Shown here one piece after another: positions 47,096 through 58,951 of a DNA stretch of 64,000 nucleotides. Made by a program: the position numbers and the translations under genes. The notes beneath the pieces were generated by a model. It did no database searches. It saw only the letters and a program-made list of their open reading frames with translations, and had not been told where the DNA came from. The stretch covers positions 310,001 through 374,000 of the forward strand of contig JAOWBW010000485.1 in the NCBI GenBank assembly GCA_026119855.1. Reading direction: 5' to 3'. Each line of letters opens with the position of its first letter. Within the stretch, counting starts at the first letter, position 1. Source of the stretch: Campanula takesimana (lineage: Eukaryota > Streptophyta > Magnoliopsida > Asterales > Campanulaceae).

Positions 47096-47533
47096 AAATA
47101 ATGGAGGCCCCCTTTGGATTTGGGGCCCTGTGCTGTGGGTCTTGATGCACAGGCCCATAGCCGGCCCTGGATAGCATAAAGGATCCGATCATCATCGAGG
47201 TTGAATGAAATAATGTAATTAGATAGTGAATACCTATTAATATATAAAAAAAACGCTTAATTCTCAATTCTCAAGTGCTTTTTACATCTATTTTCGATGA
47301 AAAAATCAAATTAAGAATGTAATTCCGGCAATGAAGGGAAAATTATAATGCATAGAGAGTATAATGCTTACCTGATGTTATGAATTTCCAGACGGCGGAC
47401 GAAGGGAGACAGGCCGACGTCGACGGGAGGCTTTAGGATACCAAAAATGTACTAGGCGGGGATGAAACAGTTGAAATTTGAAAGCGGTTTATTCAAGCAA
47501 AGGATCAAGCGTCCGCAGTTTTTGTTTTTCATA

Positions 47534-48027
47534 CTCCCTCTGTCCTAAAACATAGTCTCATTTTGACTTTTTATGATCAACAAAATAAACTTTGACCAAA
47601 CATTAGTGTCAATTTAATGATCACAATTAAATTCTAAAAATTGTTATTGATAAATCATTTACTCCCTCCGTCTCACTCGAATTAGGACAAATTTCCATTT
47701 TGGGTGTCCCAACAACCAAAAATGGAAGTGTTTTATTTAATGAGACTCACATTCACACGCACAACAATTTTCCACTCATTATTCTCTACCCCACTTTCTT
47801 TCTCCTACTTTACTTTTCATACTCACAACACCTACTCCACTAACACTTTTTCCTTAATCCCCGTGCCCAACCCAAAATCCTAATTCGGGTGGGACGGAGG
47901 GAGTATTTATCAATAACAAATTTTATAATTTCACTAGAATGGTTGGATCGTCACCATTGGTCGTCAAAGTTCATTATTGTTGATCATAAAAAGTCAAAAT
48001 GAGACTATTTTTCCGGGATAGAGGGAG
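47534..48027. mobile_element. Stowaway MITE carrying another Stowaway
   Basis: The outer element starts CTCCCTCTGTCCTAAAACAT and ends CCGGGATAGAGGGAG, with TA flanks. It is interrupted by 47662-47903. The outer arms share AAAGTCAAAATGAGACTAT in inverted orientation. Confidence 0.88.
47662..47903. mobile_element. Inner Stowaway MITE (242 bp)
   Basis: CTCCCTCCGTCTCACTCGAA start, TTCGGGTGGGACGGAGGGAG end, TA flanks at 47660-47661 and 47904-47905. It inserted into the outer MITE and is therefore younger. Confidence 0.92.
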
Positions 48028-48319
48028 TATTTTATTTTTACTTCTAAAATAATGAATTTGCACTAAATTTAAGTGTCTAAAAAAAAAGATTTTTAAAATG
48101 CGTGGTGATATTTTTATAATTTAATTAGTACTCTTTTTAATAAAATTACTGAGATAATTTTATTAACAACTGAAACGTTTTTTTATAACACACGGTGACA
48201 TTTTTGTGAATGCGTGAAACTTATTCACACGTTTTGAGACTTTTAACGCAATGACTAGCACGCAATAATACTATCACTGACCCTCTTTAATTATCATTGA
48301 CACTTCTTACTACTATTAT

Positions 48320-49243
48320 GGGCAAATTACAATTTAGGGCCTAATGTCTACGAGGCGGTTGCAGTTTGTGGCCTGACGTCTAAAATTTGGCGAAATTGGG
48401 CCTTACTTGACACTTTGTTAGCAAAATAGGGTTTTTTAACGGTTCTCGTTAGAAAAGCCAGTTAAGTCACATGTGATTGACGAAATGGATCGATATGAAT
48501 TGAGAATTAGTTCTTAAGAGGTTAAATATAAATACTTAAACTTAAAGTCACAAAATATGAATTTTCAAGTTTTAAATTAAAATTTTGAAAAAAAATAACT
48601 AATATATTAAAAAAAATATTTTAATTATTTTTAAATATAAATAAATAATTTTTTTTTGACAAATTTTTTTTGACAAATTTTTTCCCCAAATCTAAATAAA
48701 AATATTTATATAAAATTTTAAAATAAAAAAAAACAAATTATGAATTTTCTTTGAAAAAATATTTTTTTTCCAGATTTAGATCTTCGCTTCCAACCTCCCA
48801 TTTTCGTCATCTCTCTCGTCTCAAAACACCATTGATCACCATCTCCATCAATTTAGATGGACAAAACTTATCAATTTTCTCTGGAAAAAAAATATTCTTG
48901 AAGGGAAATGATTATTTATTTAAAAAAATTAAATCAAAAATTTAATATATTAGATATTTTATTTAAATATTTTAATTTAAAATTTGAAAACTTATATTTT
49001 ACGACTTTAAATTTAAGTATTTATATTTTACCCCTTAAGCACTAACTCTCGTTTCAAATTGACCCATTTCGTCAATCACGTGCAAATCACATGTGACTTA
49101 ACTAACTTTTCTAACAAAAACCGTTAAAAAGCCCCATTCTACAACGAAAATGTCAAGTCAGACCCTAAATCGCCAAATTTTAGACGTTAAGCCCTAAACT
49201 GCAACCGACTCGTAGACATTAGGCGCTAAATTGTAATTTGCCC
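48320..49243. mobile_element. Mutator-like element with ~250-bp inverted arms (924 bp)
   Basis: Starts GGGCAAATTACAATTTAGGG; the other end is the inverse, with a 9-bp perfect TSD TACTATTAT (48311-48319, 49244-49252). The arms remain similar over at least 200 bp, including CAGTTAAGTCACATGTGATT-type sequence. There is no transposase, and the AT-rich centre holds only short frames. Confidence 0.92.
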
Positions 49244-49342
49244 TACTATTATTAGCACGTATTTAACACTATTTTTGACACTCTTTAATACTATTAGTCT
49301 AATACTAATATTTTTTTTATCACTACTACTGAAAGTATTTAA

Positions 49343-49829
49343 TGATAGAACAATTTTAATCCCTGAATGCCACACTCATATTTAAGTAAGAGAAAGAGGA
49401 AAGATGAAGCGGAAGCATGTAATAAATGTATACCTGTTGAATCCATTATTGAGTCTTGAAGGGAGATTAAGGATGATGAAGATGTAGGGAGATGATCTTC
49501 TAAGTGAGAGTGTCTCTTAAGTTTCTCAGAATTTCTTCTAGATAATTATGAAGAGAGTATGTAGAGAGAAAAGTAAGAATCAAGTATGTTTAAAGCTTGA
49601 TGGAGGGGCCTTTATATAGTAAACATGGTGACACTTCAAATAGGGACCATACCTATTCATTTCCAAAGCAATGTTGATTTACCATCTTGCCCATCAAAAA
49701 TAGATAAATAACATTTCAGGGATTCTACACATTGACTATTTTTACCATACTTTATATTAATGTCATAGTTATGCTTTTATTTATGGAAGGTACCAAATTA
49801 TTTGTGTTGCAAGCCACATTGATCTAACA
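49343..49829 (-). repeat. 3' LTR of copia element
   Basis: 487 bp, TGATAGAACA on plus to GATCTAACA. Adjacent PPT at about 49830-49845. Confidence 0.95.
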
Positions 49830-50154
49830 ATCTCCCACTTGGGTTGCAAAACAAATTTCTTCCTTTAAATCATAAGTACAACATAAATGATAACCCAAAT
49901 GTGCACTTTGTTATCACTTATAACAATCTCGTTCATTAGCCATACAAGTATAGAACTAAAGGGGTTCGCAACTAAACCCACTATAATTACATATACTAAT
50001 TCAACTAAATGACATAGATCAAAAGTATGGATGTGTAGCATGGATCTTAATGAATATATACATATTCTTCCAACTAGTCCAACTTTAACCAAATGAGATC
50101 AATAATAATAATAGAACAATAAAATTAAAGAAATAACACAAACTCCCACTATAT

Positions 50155-51217
50155 TAAATGTTATCAAAAGTTGTTACACCCATATGAGCAACATGCTCGT
50201 GAAACACTAAAGGTGATAACGCCTTAGTAAACGGATCCGCTAACATAGAGTTTGTACCAATAAGTTGTATTTCTATTTGTTCTTTTTGTACCCTCTCTCT
50301 TACAACAAGAAATTTAATGTCAATGTGTTTAGACTTTGACGAGCTCTTGTTATTGTTGGATTACAAGACCGCTGCCCTATTGTCACAATATAGCTTAATA
50401 GGTCTTTCGACGCTATCGACAATACGGAGTCCCTCAATGAATTTACGCAGCCATATAGCTTGATTGGATGCCTCAAAACAAGCAACAAACTCGGCTTCCA
50501 TGGTAGAGGAAGTTACGAGTGTCTGCTTGGCACTTCTCCAAGAAATTGCTCCACCGGCTAATGTGAAGACATACCCAGACGTTGATTTACGGCTGTCTTG
50601 GCATCCAGCAAAGTCAGAATCGGAATACCCAACGATCTCAAGATGATCCGACTTTGAATATGTAAGCATGTAGTCCTTGGTGTTTTGTAAATACCGCATC
50701 ACTCTTTTGGCTGCGACCCAATGTTCTCTCCCCGGATTGCTTTGGTATCGACCAAGCATTCCAACAATAAAAGCTAAGTCTGGACGAGTACAGACTTGAG
50801 CATATATTAAGCTTCCTACTGCTGATGCTTAAGGGATGTTTTCCATATACTTGGTTTCAAAATTGTTTTTGGGACATTGATTGAGACTGAATTTATCTCC
50901 TTTAGAGACAGGGGTGTCATGTGGTTTACAGTTTTGCATGCTAAACCTTTGTAATACCTTCTCTATATAAGCCTTTTGTGATAATCCTAAAGTACCTCGT
51001 GAGCGATCACGGTGTATTTGGATTCCTAATACAAAAGATGCCTCACCAAGATCTTTCATTTCAAATTTGTTTGAAAGAAATTTCTTAGTTTCTTTTAGAA
51101 AGTTTATATCATTACTAGCTAGCAAAATATCATCCACATATAAGACTAAGAATATAAACTTACTCCCACTGAACTTATGGTATATACAATCTTCACCAAT
51201 ATTCATTTCAAAGCCAA
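50155..51217 (-). pseudogene. Copia RT C-terminus and RNase H
   Basis: Minus strand: SFGFEMNIGEDCIYHKFSGSK, FLVLYVDDILLASND (catalytic YVDD), FEMKDLGEASFVLGIQIHRD, YIEKVLQRFSMQNCKP. A TAA comes after METKYMENIP-like sequence (about 50830), then RNase H: GMLGRYQSNPGREHW, IVGYSDSDFAGCQDSRKSTSG, TMEAEFVACFEASNQAIWLRKFI, YCDNRAAV. A frameshift near 50365 precedes KHIDIKFLVVRERV and a short tail to about 50155. Confidence 0.88.
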
Positions 51218-52414
51218 ATGAAAGACTCCAAGAAAAAACCCCGGCTCAAGGAAAAACAGTCCGGGGACGATACGGTCATTTTGGGTAATTCCCCATTTCC
51301 CAACGTAGTTATTAATGTTGGGGATGAAGGGAGTGCCGGTCCTGTGGTTTTCATGCCACCCCAAGGTATAGCAACCGAAGCATTTTGAGAAATGAAGTTC
51401 TCACATGACGAAATGTTTTTGGGCTTGGAAGAAGTATGGTCTGACCTGTTGTGGTTCCATACATACACGTTTGAATCCTCCGTGGTTGAAACAATATGTT
51501 TACCATCTGAGGTGAAAGTTGCTGACATCTGATTCCGAGTTCCTATAACAAGGAAAGAAAATCCAATGATCATTATTCTTGTAAAATTTAGCACGTAACA
51601 ATCATAAAGTCATTGAGCAAATTATTTCCTTGATTGTTCGACCAGGTCCAATTCTACCTCTTAATTTAAAGGAAAATAAGAGGCAAGATATACGTACCCT
51701 TTAATTTGGATTCAATGTTAACACCGCGAAGTATTCTAACTTGTGAATCAGCAGAAGAAACCATAAGTTTGCTTGGGTCGCATGGGCAAGACTAAACAAT
51801 GAAAACATGACATAATAATTTAGTTCATGAACACAATAGTGAATAGTCAAATAATAACTGGAGGTAAAGAGAAAAAGGAAAATGAAAACAGAAACGGAAA
51901 CGGAAGAGTATTGATACCTCGAGTCCAGTTATTCTTTTGCCAGGTAACTTCTTTTTCCCCTTTAAGCATATTTGAACATCCGGTCTCATATGATTATCTA
52001 TCAGAGAAGGTAAAGAAGTTAATACACAATCCTTTCAAGTATACCACTGAGTCAGAAGAGAGCTAAATACACTTCTCATTCATAAATATTGACACGGTAT
52101 TTTGGGACTAACATAATAATAGTTCAAGATTTTCATTCTACTTAAGATCTTTATCATCAACAATAACAACTTTCTGAATCTCTAAGGCCGAATTCCACCC
52201 ATTGTCCCCAAATCAATTTGCATGGACTACATTTACAACGGTCTAATAAGCCTTGTTCTGGTAAAAAGACAATGAACGCTCGTTTAACTATCTACACAAA
52301 CATGTCCAAGTATTGCCTAATACTACCACACTATTCCTCAACTTTTCATTGCCGAGTGCATCTAACTATGCAAGTGTGGTGCACCATGACCAAAATAAAA
52401 TAAAGTTCTGTCAA
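51218..52414 (-). other. Captured host DNA with WD40-gene exons and introns
   Basis: The segment lies between copia RT ETIY (52415-52426) and SFGFEMN (51217 down) and replaces about 45 RT residues. The minus strand contains three exon-like blocks with consensus splice sites. Block A is 51997-51918 (NHMRPDVQICLKGKKKLPGK). Block B is 51791-51698 (CDPSKLMVSSADSQVRIL). Block C is 51542 to about 51218 (MSATFTSDGKHIVSTTEDSN, VYVWNH, then LPKMTVSSPDCFSLSRG). Phases agree across the 126- and 155-bp introns. The blocks match the C-terminal WD40 repeats and tail of plant WDR44-like proteins. Sequence 51998-52414 shows no further clear exon. It is a fragment, not a functional gene. Confidence 0.82.
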
Positions 52415-55340
52415 TATCTAAGTACCTATAGATGGTTTCCTCAATGTCTCCATTGAGAAAAGCTGTTTTTACATCCATTTGATGAAGCTCAAGGTCATAA
52501 TGTGCCACTAAAGCCATAATGATCCTAAAGGAGTTTTTAGAAGACACCGGAGAGAATGTTTCTTTGTAGTCAATACCTTCCTTTTGAGTGAAACCTTTGG
52601 CAACAAGACGAGCCTTATGTCTTTCCACATTACCTTGTGAATCCCTTTTGGTTTTAAATATCCATTTACAACCAATCGGTTTCACATCCTTCGGTAATGG
52701 GACAAGATCCCAAACGTCGTTGTCTTTCATAGATTTTAACTCTTCATTAATGGCATTGATCCACTTATGAGAATTAGGACCTTTAATGGCTTCATGGAAG
52801 GTGAGAGGCTCATCTCCCACTAAACCTAGGTGTCCTTCATTCTCTGCAAGATACACCTCATAATCATCCGAAATGGCACTTCTTCTAACTCTATTGGATC
52901 TCCTTAAAGGCACTGGTTCTTCCTCATTTTGAGGTTGTTGAATTTCCTCATTTTGATCAACATTTTCATGTTGTTCAATATTTATAGGGGAGTCAATATT
53001 TTGAATTTGTTCCTCTTGAATTTCAGGTACAAATACTTGATTTTCAATTGCGAGTACTAAGGGAAGAGGTATAGAAAAGGATTCCTCTTCCTTAAATTCA
53101 AAATTATTATTCCTAATTTCCCCTCTAAATTCAACATCCTCAAAGAACCTAGTGTTTCCTGTTTCAAAAAAGGTTATAGTTTTCGGGTTGTAAAATTTAT
53201 AGCCCCTTGATCTTTTGGCATACCCCACAAAGTAGCAACTAACTGTCTTAGCGTCCAGTTTTCCTTCGTTAGGCTTATAAGGCCTAGCTTCTGCTGGACA
53301 ACCCCATACATGAAGATGATTTAGGGACGGTTTCTTATTCGTCCATAATTCATAAGGGATTTTATTGTTAGTGGCCTTAGAGGGAGCCCTATTTAGAAGA
53401 TAAGTTGCGGTTTTTAATGCATCGCCCCATAATGAGTGAGGTAAAGAAGTATTAGAAACCATACTTCTTACCATAGCCTGAAGGGTTCTATTACGTCTCT
53501 CAGCTACACCATTCATGCTAGGTGAACCTGGCATAGTGTAGTGAGGGACAATCCCACACTCTTCCAAATAGCGAGCAAAAGGACCCGGACGTTGTTCTCC
53601 CGAACCGTCATTCCGACCATAGTATTCACCACCACGATCGGATCTAACGTTCTTAATAGTCTTACCTAGTTGATTTTCAACTTCGGCCTTAAAAGACTTG
53701 AAAACGTCCAAAGATTGAGACTTTTCATGAAGCAAATAAATGTATCCATATCGAGAGTAGTCGTCTATGAACGTAATAAAATATTGTTGACCATTCCAAG
53801 AAGGAGAAGGGAATGGCCCACAAATATCCGTATGTATTAGTTCTAAGACGCTTGAGGCTCTCGAGGATACCTTTATTTTCGAGTTTGTAAACTTTCCTTT
53901 TAGGCATTCAATGCAAAAGTCCTTTTCAGGAACATCAAGTTTATTTATGATTCCCTCAGACACAAGCTTGTCAATTCTCCTTTTGGAGATATGACCTAAA
54001 CGCCTATTCCATAAGGTATAAGAATTTTCACTTGAAAACTTTCGCTTTTTAGTTTTAGTTTCATTGTTGTGGGACTCATTGATTGTTTGAGTAGTGTTAA
54101 GCAAATAAAGATTATCACTAGTCGATAAAGTACTAGTACCAACAATAATGGAATTGAAATATAAATCACATCTATTATTACCAAATGAACAAGAGTAACC
54201 CTCTTTGTCCAAAACAGTGATAGATATTAAATTCCTTCTAAACGAAGGTACAATAAAAGTATTATTTAATACAAAATAATATCCTGTACTTAACAACAAT
54301 CTAAAGGTTCCAATGCCTATGACTTCTACCGGGTTCCCAGCTCCCATATAGATGAATCTTTCATCCTCACTGGGTCTTCGGTAATTCAGGCAACCCTGCA
54401 TAGACATACTAATGTGAGTTGTTGCACCAGAATCCAACCACGATGTATATGTAGGAATTGAAACTAAATTAGTCTCAGTACAAACAATACCAAATGACAT
54501 ACCTTTTTTAGCACGCCAAGCGTGATACTTAGGGCAGTCATACTTCATGTGCGTAGGGTCCTTGCAAAAGAAGCACTTCTTTTCCTTGCGATCATCAGAT
54601 GATCCTTTAGGCTTCTTATTGCTTGTTACCGCAATTTCCTTCCCTCTTCTCTTAGTCTCATGAGAAGAGGTAGATGCTAAATGAGTACCTTCAATTTTAG
54701 GTTGCTTCAACCTATCTTCCTCTTGTGTCACATGTGAGATTAATTCATTAATATCCCACTTGTCTTTTTGACAATTATAGGTCACCTCAAAGTGACCAAA
54801 CTGAGGAGGAAGAGAAATCAACACTAAATGGACGAGAAGATCTTCCGATATCTCTAACTTAAGTCCTTTTAGTTTAGTTGATAAGTGAAGCATTTCTAAA
54901 ATATACTCCCTTAAGTTCCCGGTACCCTTGTACTTCATGGAAACAAGTTTTCTTAAACAAGAACTTGTTTCCGACTTTTCGCTTTTAGCAAAGCGCCTTT
55001 CAAGGGTCTCAAGAAAGGTTTTAGCATCAACGTCCTCGGGGACACTGTTAAGAAATGCCTCCGGGACGACATTTTTCATGATCATAAGACTTACGCGATT
55101 AGAGCGTTTCCACTTCTCAGAGTTCAAGCGGTCCTCAGCGGTGCTATCTTCACTAAGAGGAAGAGGAATAGGCTCCCTAAATGCGAGGTCTATGTCCATG
55201 CAGCCCAAGATCATAGTAATTTTGTTTTTCCAAGTTTTAAAGTTTGTCCCATTAAGCATCGGAATTGTGCTCATCGCAGCAGTAATAGAAGAAGCGTTAA
55301 GTAAATCTGGGAATCGAGAACAAGAATGAATACAAACCAA
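52415..55340 (-). pseudogene. Copia gag, protease, integrase and RT N-terminus
   Basis: One long open frame. Gag: MLNGTNFKTWKNKITMILG, KYKGTGNLREYILEM, LISLPPQFGHFEVTYN, CCHC knuckle CFFCKDPTHMKYDC. Protease: SWLDSGATTHIS. Preintegrase: LWNRRLGHISKRRIDKL with C..C in FCIECLKGK. Integrase core: HTDICGPFP (Asp), FIDDYSRYGYIYLL, VRSDRGGEY (Asp), SPSMNGVAERRNRTL (Glu). RT start: WDLVPLPKDVKPIGCKWIFKTK, HKARLVAKGFTQKEGIDY, FLNGDIEETIY. The last 22 residues of the open frame derive from the captured segment. The domains are intact to that point. A start at MSTIPMLNG (about 55274) is more typical for gag than the upstream ATG. Confidence 0.9.
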
Positions 55341-55924
55341 TAATAAGTAACTATATTATGAATTAAAAGATTAATTATATCAAATGAAATCCATCAATAA
55401 AGCAATTAACATGACATCAAAACTAATCTTTGGATTGCGAATTGACTCATAAATAACTACTTCAGATGACAAGTAATTTGAACAATATTTGATTAAATGC
55501 TTAATCTTCCTTTGGGTAGTCTTAAGCATTTAATAAAATTACTAAATGTTCATTTTATATGTCATCACATGAATGCTTAAGACTTTCTTAGTACGTGGCG
55601 TTGTTCAACCTTAGTCGTTCCACCAATCCGTTCGGATGGTTGAGGAGACCAGTAAAGGTTTCCAGCCTGATATACCATCGTTAGTCAAATGTCAAGATCT
55701 TCTTTGGAAAATTCAAGTCATTCATATCTTAAACATTCAACACTTTAATAATTTTGCATTTAAATAACGTTAATCACTTAGGTGATAATATTATTTAAAT
55801 AATGAATAAAATTATTTAAGCATATAATTAATCCAAGGTTTAAAGTTTAAAAAATGGATGTTTTTGTTCAAGAGAAAACAACAAAATAGTGCAGAAACAA
55901 TGTATGTTGCTTTCGACATACTTA

Positions 55925-56147
55925 GCACGACCGTGCCAAACAAAGGGCACGACCGTGCCAAAATATGGAGAAAAACATGTTTTCACGGTGCAGATAGCAC
56001 GACCGTGCTAAATAATAGACACGACCGTGCCAAACGAAACGGTCCGACCGGATTAAACAACACACCCGTCCGGACCGGCACAACTGTACACACCGGTTCA
56101 AGGTAATAGAGGCGCACGGCCGTGCCAAACAAAGAGCACGACCGTGC
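55925..56147 (-). repeat. Near-palindromic GCACGACCGTGC repeats in the copia leader
   Basis: Copies of GCACGACCGTGC or a one- to two-base variant occur at 55925, 55947, 55997, 56019, 56114 and 56136, most followed by CAAA or TAAA. Each 12-mer is close to self-complementary. They lie in the untranslated leader between the PBS and gag. Confidence 0.85.
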
Positions 56148-56564
56148 CATATAATCTGCACTTCTGAATTTTTGTCTAAATTTTCCTCAAAATCAAATGA
56201 ATTGCAAGTAGATCCGCATGGTATGTACTTAAAACATAAAACCATGTTATTTAGGATAATCTTGCTTTTAAAAAATAATGGAATCAAGTGAGTAGATCCA
56301 CATGGTATGTTTATTACAACATAAACCATGCTTTTAAGGGATAGTCTCACATGAACCATTTTAAAGAACAAAAACTTTTCAAACCATTTACTTAATTTAG
56401 ATGAAGATCATCAGCACTCTATTAACGAATTAGAGTCCCTAATCGACATCAAAAACCTTAAGATTCAACAGGAAAAATGAATCATAGTTAAAGCGGTTTA
56501 ATGCTTTTTCTTAATACAAGAACTCAAACTCAAACTAAATAATGAGCGGGGCTCTGATACCAAT

Positions 56565-57051
56565 TGATAGAACAATTTTAATCCCTGAATGCCACACTCA
56601 TATTTAAGTAAGAGAAAGAGGAAAGATGAAGCGGAAGCATGTAATAAATGTATACCTGTTGAATCCATTATTGAGTCTTGAAGGGAGATTAAGGATGATG
56701 AAGATGTAGGGAGATGATCTTCTAAGTGAGAGTGTCTCTTAAGTTTCTCAGAATTTCTTCTAGATAATTATGAAGAGAGTATGTAGAGAGAAAAGTAAGA
56801 ATCAAGTATGTTTAAGGCTTGATGGAGGGGCCTTTATATAGTAAACATGGTGACACTTCAAATAGGGACCATACCTATTCATTTCCAAAGCAATGTTGAT
56901 TTACCATCTTGCCCATCAAAGATAGATAAATAACATTTCAGGGATTCTACACATTGACTATTTTTACCATACTTTATATTAATGTCATAGTTATGATTTT
57001 ATTTATGGAAGGTACCAAATTATTTGTGTTGCAAGCCACATTGATCTAACA
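56565..57051 (-). repeat. 5' LTR of copia element
   Basis: 487 bp, nearly identical to 49343-49829. The minus strand has TATATAAAGG at 56831-56840 as the probable promoter. The PBS lies at 56550-56564. Confidence 0.95.
56831..56840 (-). promoter_or_regulatory. TATA box of copia element
   Basis: TATATAAAGG on the minus strand within the 5' LTR, suitably placed to drive the leader and gag. Confidence 0.65.
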
Positions 57052-57056
57052 TTTAA

Positions 57057-58188
57057 AACTATTACTGACACTCTTTTAAGAATACCACGAACACTCGTAA
57101 AACATACAAAATAACGACATATGTATATGTATTGACACTCATAAAGAATACTAGCGGCACTCATAAACATACGGAATAACTGTATACTCTCTTTGTTGCA
57201 TAATAAGGGGCACAAATTTGCTCTTTGTTGACCTATTGATAAGTCACTTTACACAAAATAAAAGGTTTAAAACATTTTTTATTTTATGAGACTCATTTTT
57301 CATACTCACATTCACTTACTAATCTCTCCTTACTTTCTTTTTTATACTCACTTTTCATTCTCATAAGAGAAGAGAAGAGGACCTGACCTGCTGGATAAAA
57401 GAAGAGCGAGTGCGGCGGCGGATTGCAGAGTGGTACTGGTAATCGCCAGAAGTAGAGGAGATCAGTGGTTGCCGTTGGTCGTTGTGTTTCGTCGTCCGTC
57501 GCCGTCGGTGTGGGAGAAGAGCGAGTGCGGCGGCGGATTGCGGAGTGTCTGAGTTTTGAGAGTAGTCGTCGACTTGTCGCCCGTCGGCTAGGGTTAGATG
57601 AGTTGATGAATTGAACGGGGTCTGATTTGATTTGGGATATGGAAATGGAATTGAGTTTCAACTTGGGTCGGCTTGGGTTAATTTTAATTGGGCTTGGCTT
57701 GCTTGAGTTGGGATTGAGATTTCAAAAATGCGGGACGTCCCGTCCCATCCCGTTTTGTCCTGCGTCCCAAACGGGACGTCCTGAATAGACCCACATTTTT
57801 TCGGAATAAGAATATACTGTTCCGTCCCATATATACAGCGGGACGGTCCCGAATTGACGGCTCTAAGCGCACATGAGCATATGAAAATAATTATGCAAAC
57901 AGGTCCGTAAAGTCAATCCAACACCGGTCAAGAAGCCAAACTCCAGTTTAATAATGCTCCGTTTAAGTTAGGCCAGATCCATCGCAAATGAAGACTGGCC
58001 CGACTCTAGGCCCAAACAGTCCTCCGGTATATGGTCCCAACCTTATTCTTGTTCAATGTTCCACCAGAAAAAAAGAAGAAAAAAAAATGGTCCCAACCAG
58101 CCCAAGTTGAATAGCCGCCCTACGAAGCACAGTCGTCTTCTCCGTTCATCGCTGCCAGTTGGCCCTGAATTGTCAGAGTCGGAGAAAG
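57057..58188. other. Intergenic DNA and upstream region of the NOP53-like gene
   Basis: AT-rich to 57360. Then a GC-richer part contains a 33-bp direct repeat (57400-57432 and 57515-57547, one mismatch). A palindrome-rich stretch around 57730-57860 has GGGACGTCCCG words that may be a MITE end, but I could not pair the termini. Near 58000-58100 GGCCCAA/AGCCCAA words resemble plant site II promoter elements common before ribosome-biogenesis genes (inference). Confidence 0.5.
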
Positions 58189-58951
58189 ATGGGGAAAAAA
58201 TGAAAGAGCTCAAGGAAGGGGAAGAAGGCATGGAGGGCTAATATTAGCACTAAAGACATAGAAGATTACTTTGAAAAATCAACCAAAGGCGCCCTTTCCG
58301 GCGGCTCCCTCACCCATGTTCCCAGTGACTCTCTTTTTTACGTCGATAAGACAATTGGTAACACCTATTTTTTTTAATATTAGTTATCATAATTGAAAAT
58401 TGATATACGAATCAATATGTAATTTAACTGCAATAATATTTTTAGTACAATAAAAAAATTAGACCAGTATCATTGAAAATGCAGCTTTTGAATTTGCTGA
58501 ATTTCTACTGCAGCACCATGTATAGATGCTATAGCCTGATTGTGTAATATATATATATATATGTATATATTTGGCAGTCAATTAAACATGCATTTAATGG
58601 AGACTTTGCAATAACATTTTGTTTTGTTTTGGAATCGGTGATCGAAGTAGAATGTTTAGGGAATGGTCCACCAAATGGCTGCTATGGTGTGGATATCCTT
58701 TACATTGCTGATCGTCAACATGGTTGTGGAGATATTAGACAAAGATGGTTTTAATAAGATTAATACTATATTTCATGCATATTTTTATCCTTATAAGTAA
58801 TGATTAATGCTTACAAGGGTTTCCTGATGGGTTAATTTTTCTTATATGATTAACATTAGATTGACTTAAACTTTGGCACTTTCTAAGTGCATCATTGTAT
58901 CTTATTTTTTGTAAAGGTGTTTAAATCACAATCGATGCATAGTAAAGTAAT

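Larger units (their letters stand above)
49343..57051 (-). mobile_element. Young Ty1/copia element with a captured host-gene segment
   Basis: 7709 bp, minus strand, 487-bp LTRs (49343-49829, 56565-57051) and TSD TTTAA (49338-49342, 57052-57056). By eye the LTRs differ at three positions (about 0.6%). The minus-strand PBS TTGGTATCAGAGCCCC (56550-56564) fits initiator tRNA-Met, and a PPT-like CAAGTGGGAGAT adjoins the 3' LTR. Gag, protease and integrase stay open through most of one long frame. RT is broken by a 1.2-kb segment containing WD40 exons that replaces roughly 45 residues. RNase H has a stop and a frameshift. It is therefore non-autonomous now. Confidence 0.93.

Noticed and set aside
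51208..51594. Independent WD40 gene
   Set aside because: The exon blocks are bounded by copia RT on both sides and lack the N-terminal repeats, so this is a captured fragment.
57700..57860. hAT or CACTA terminus with GGGACGTCCCG words
   Set aside because: I could not find a matching inverted end or TSD.
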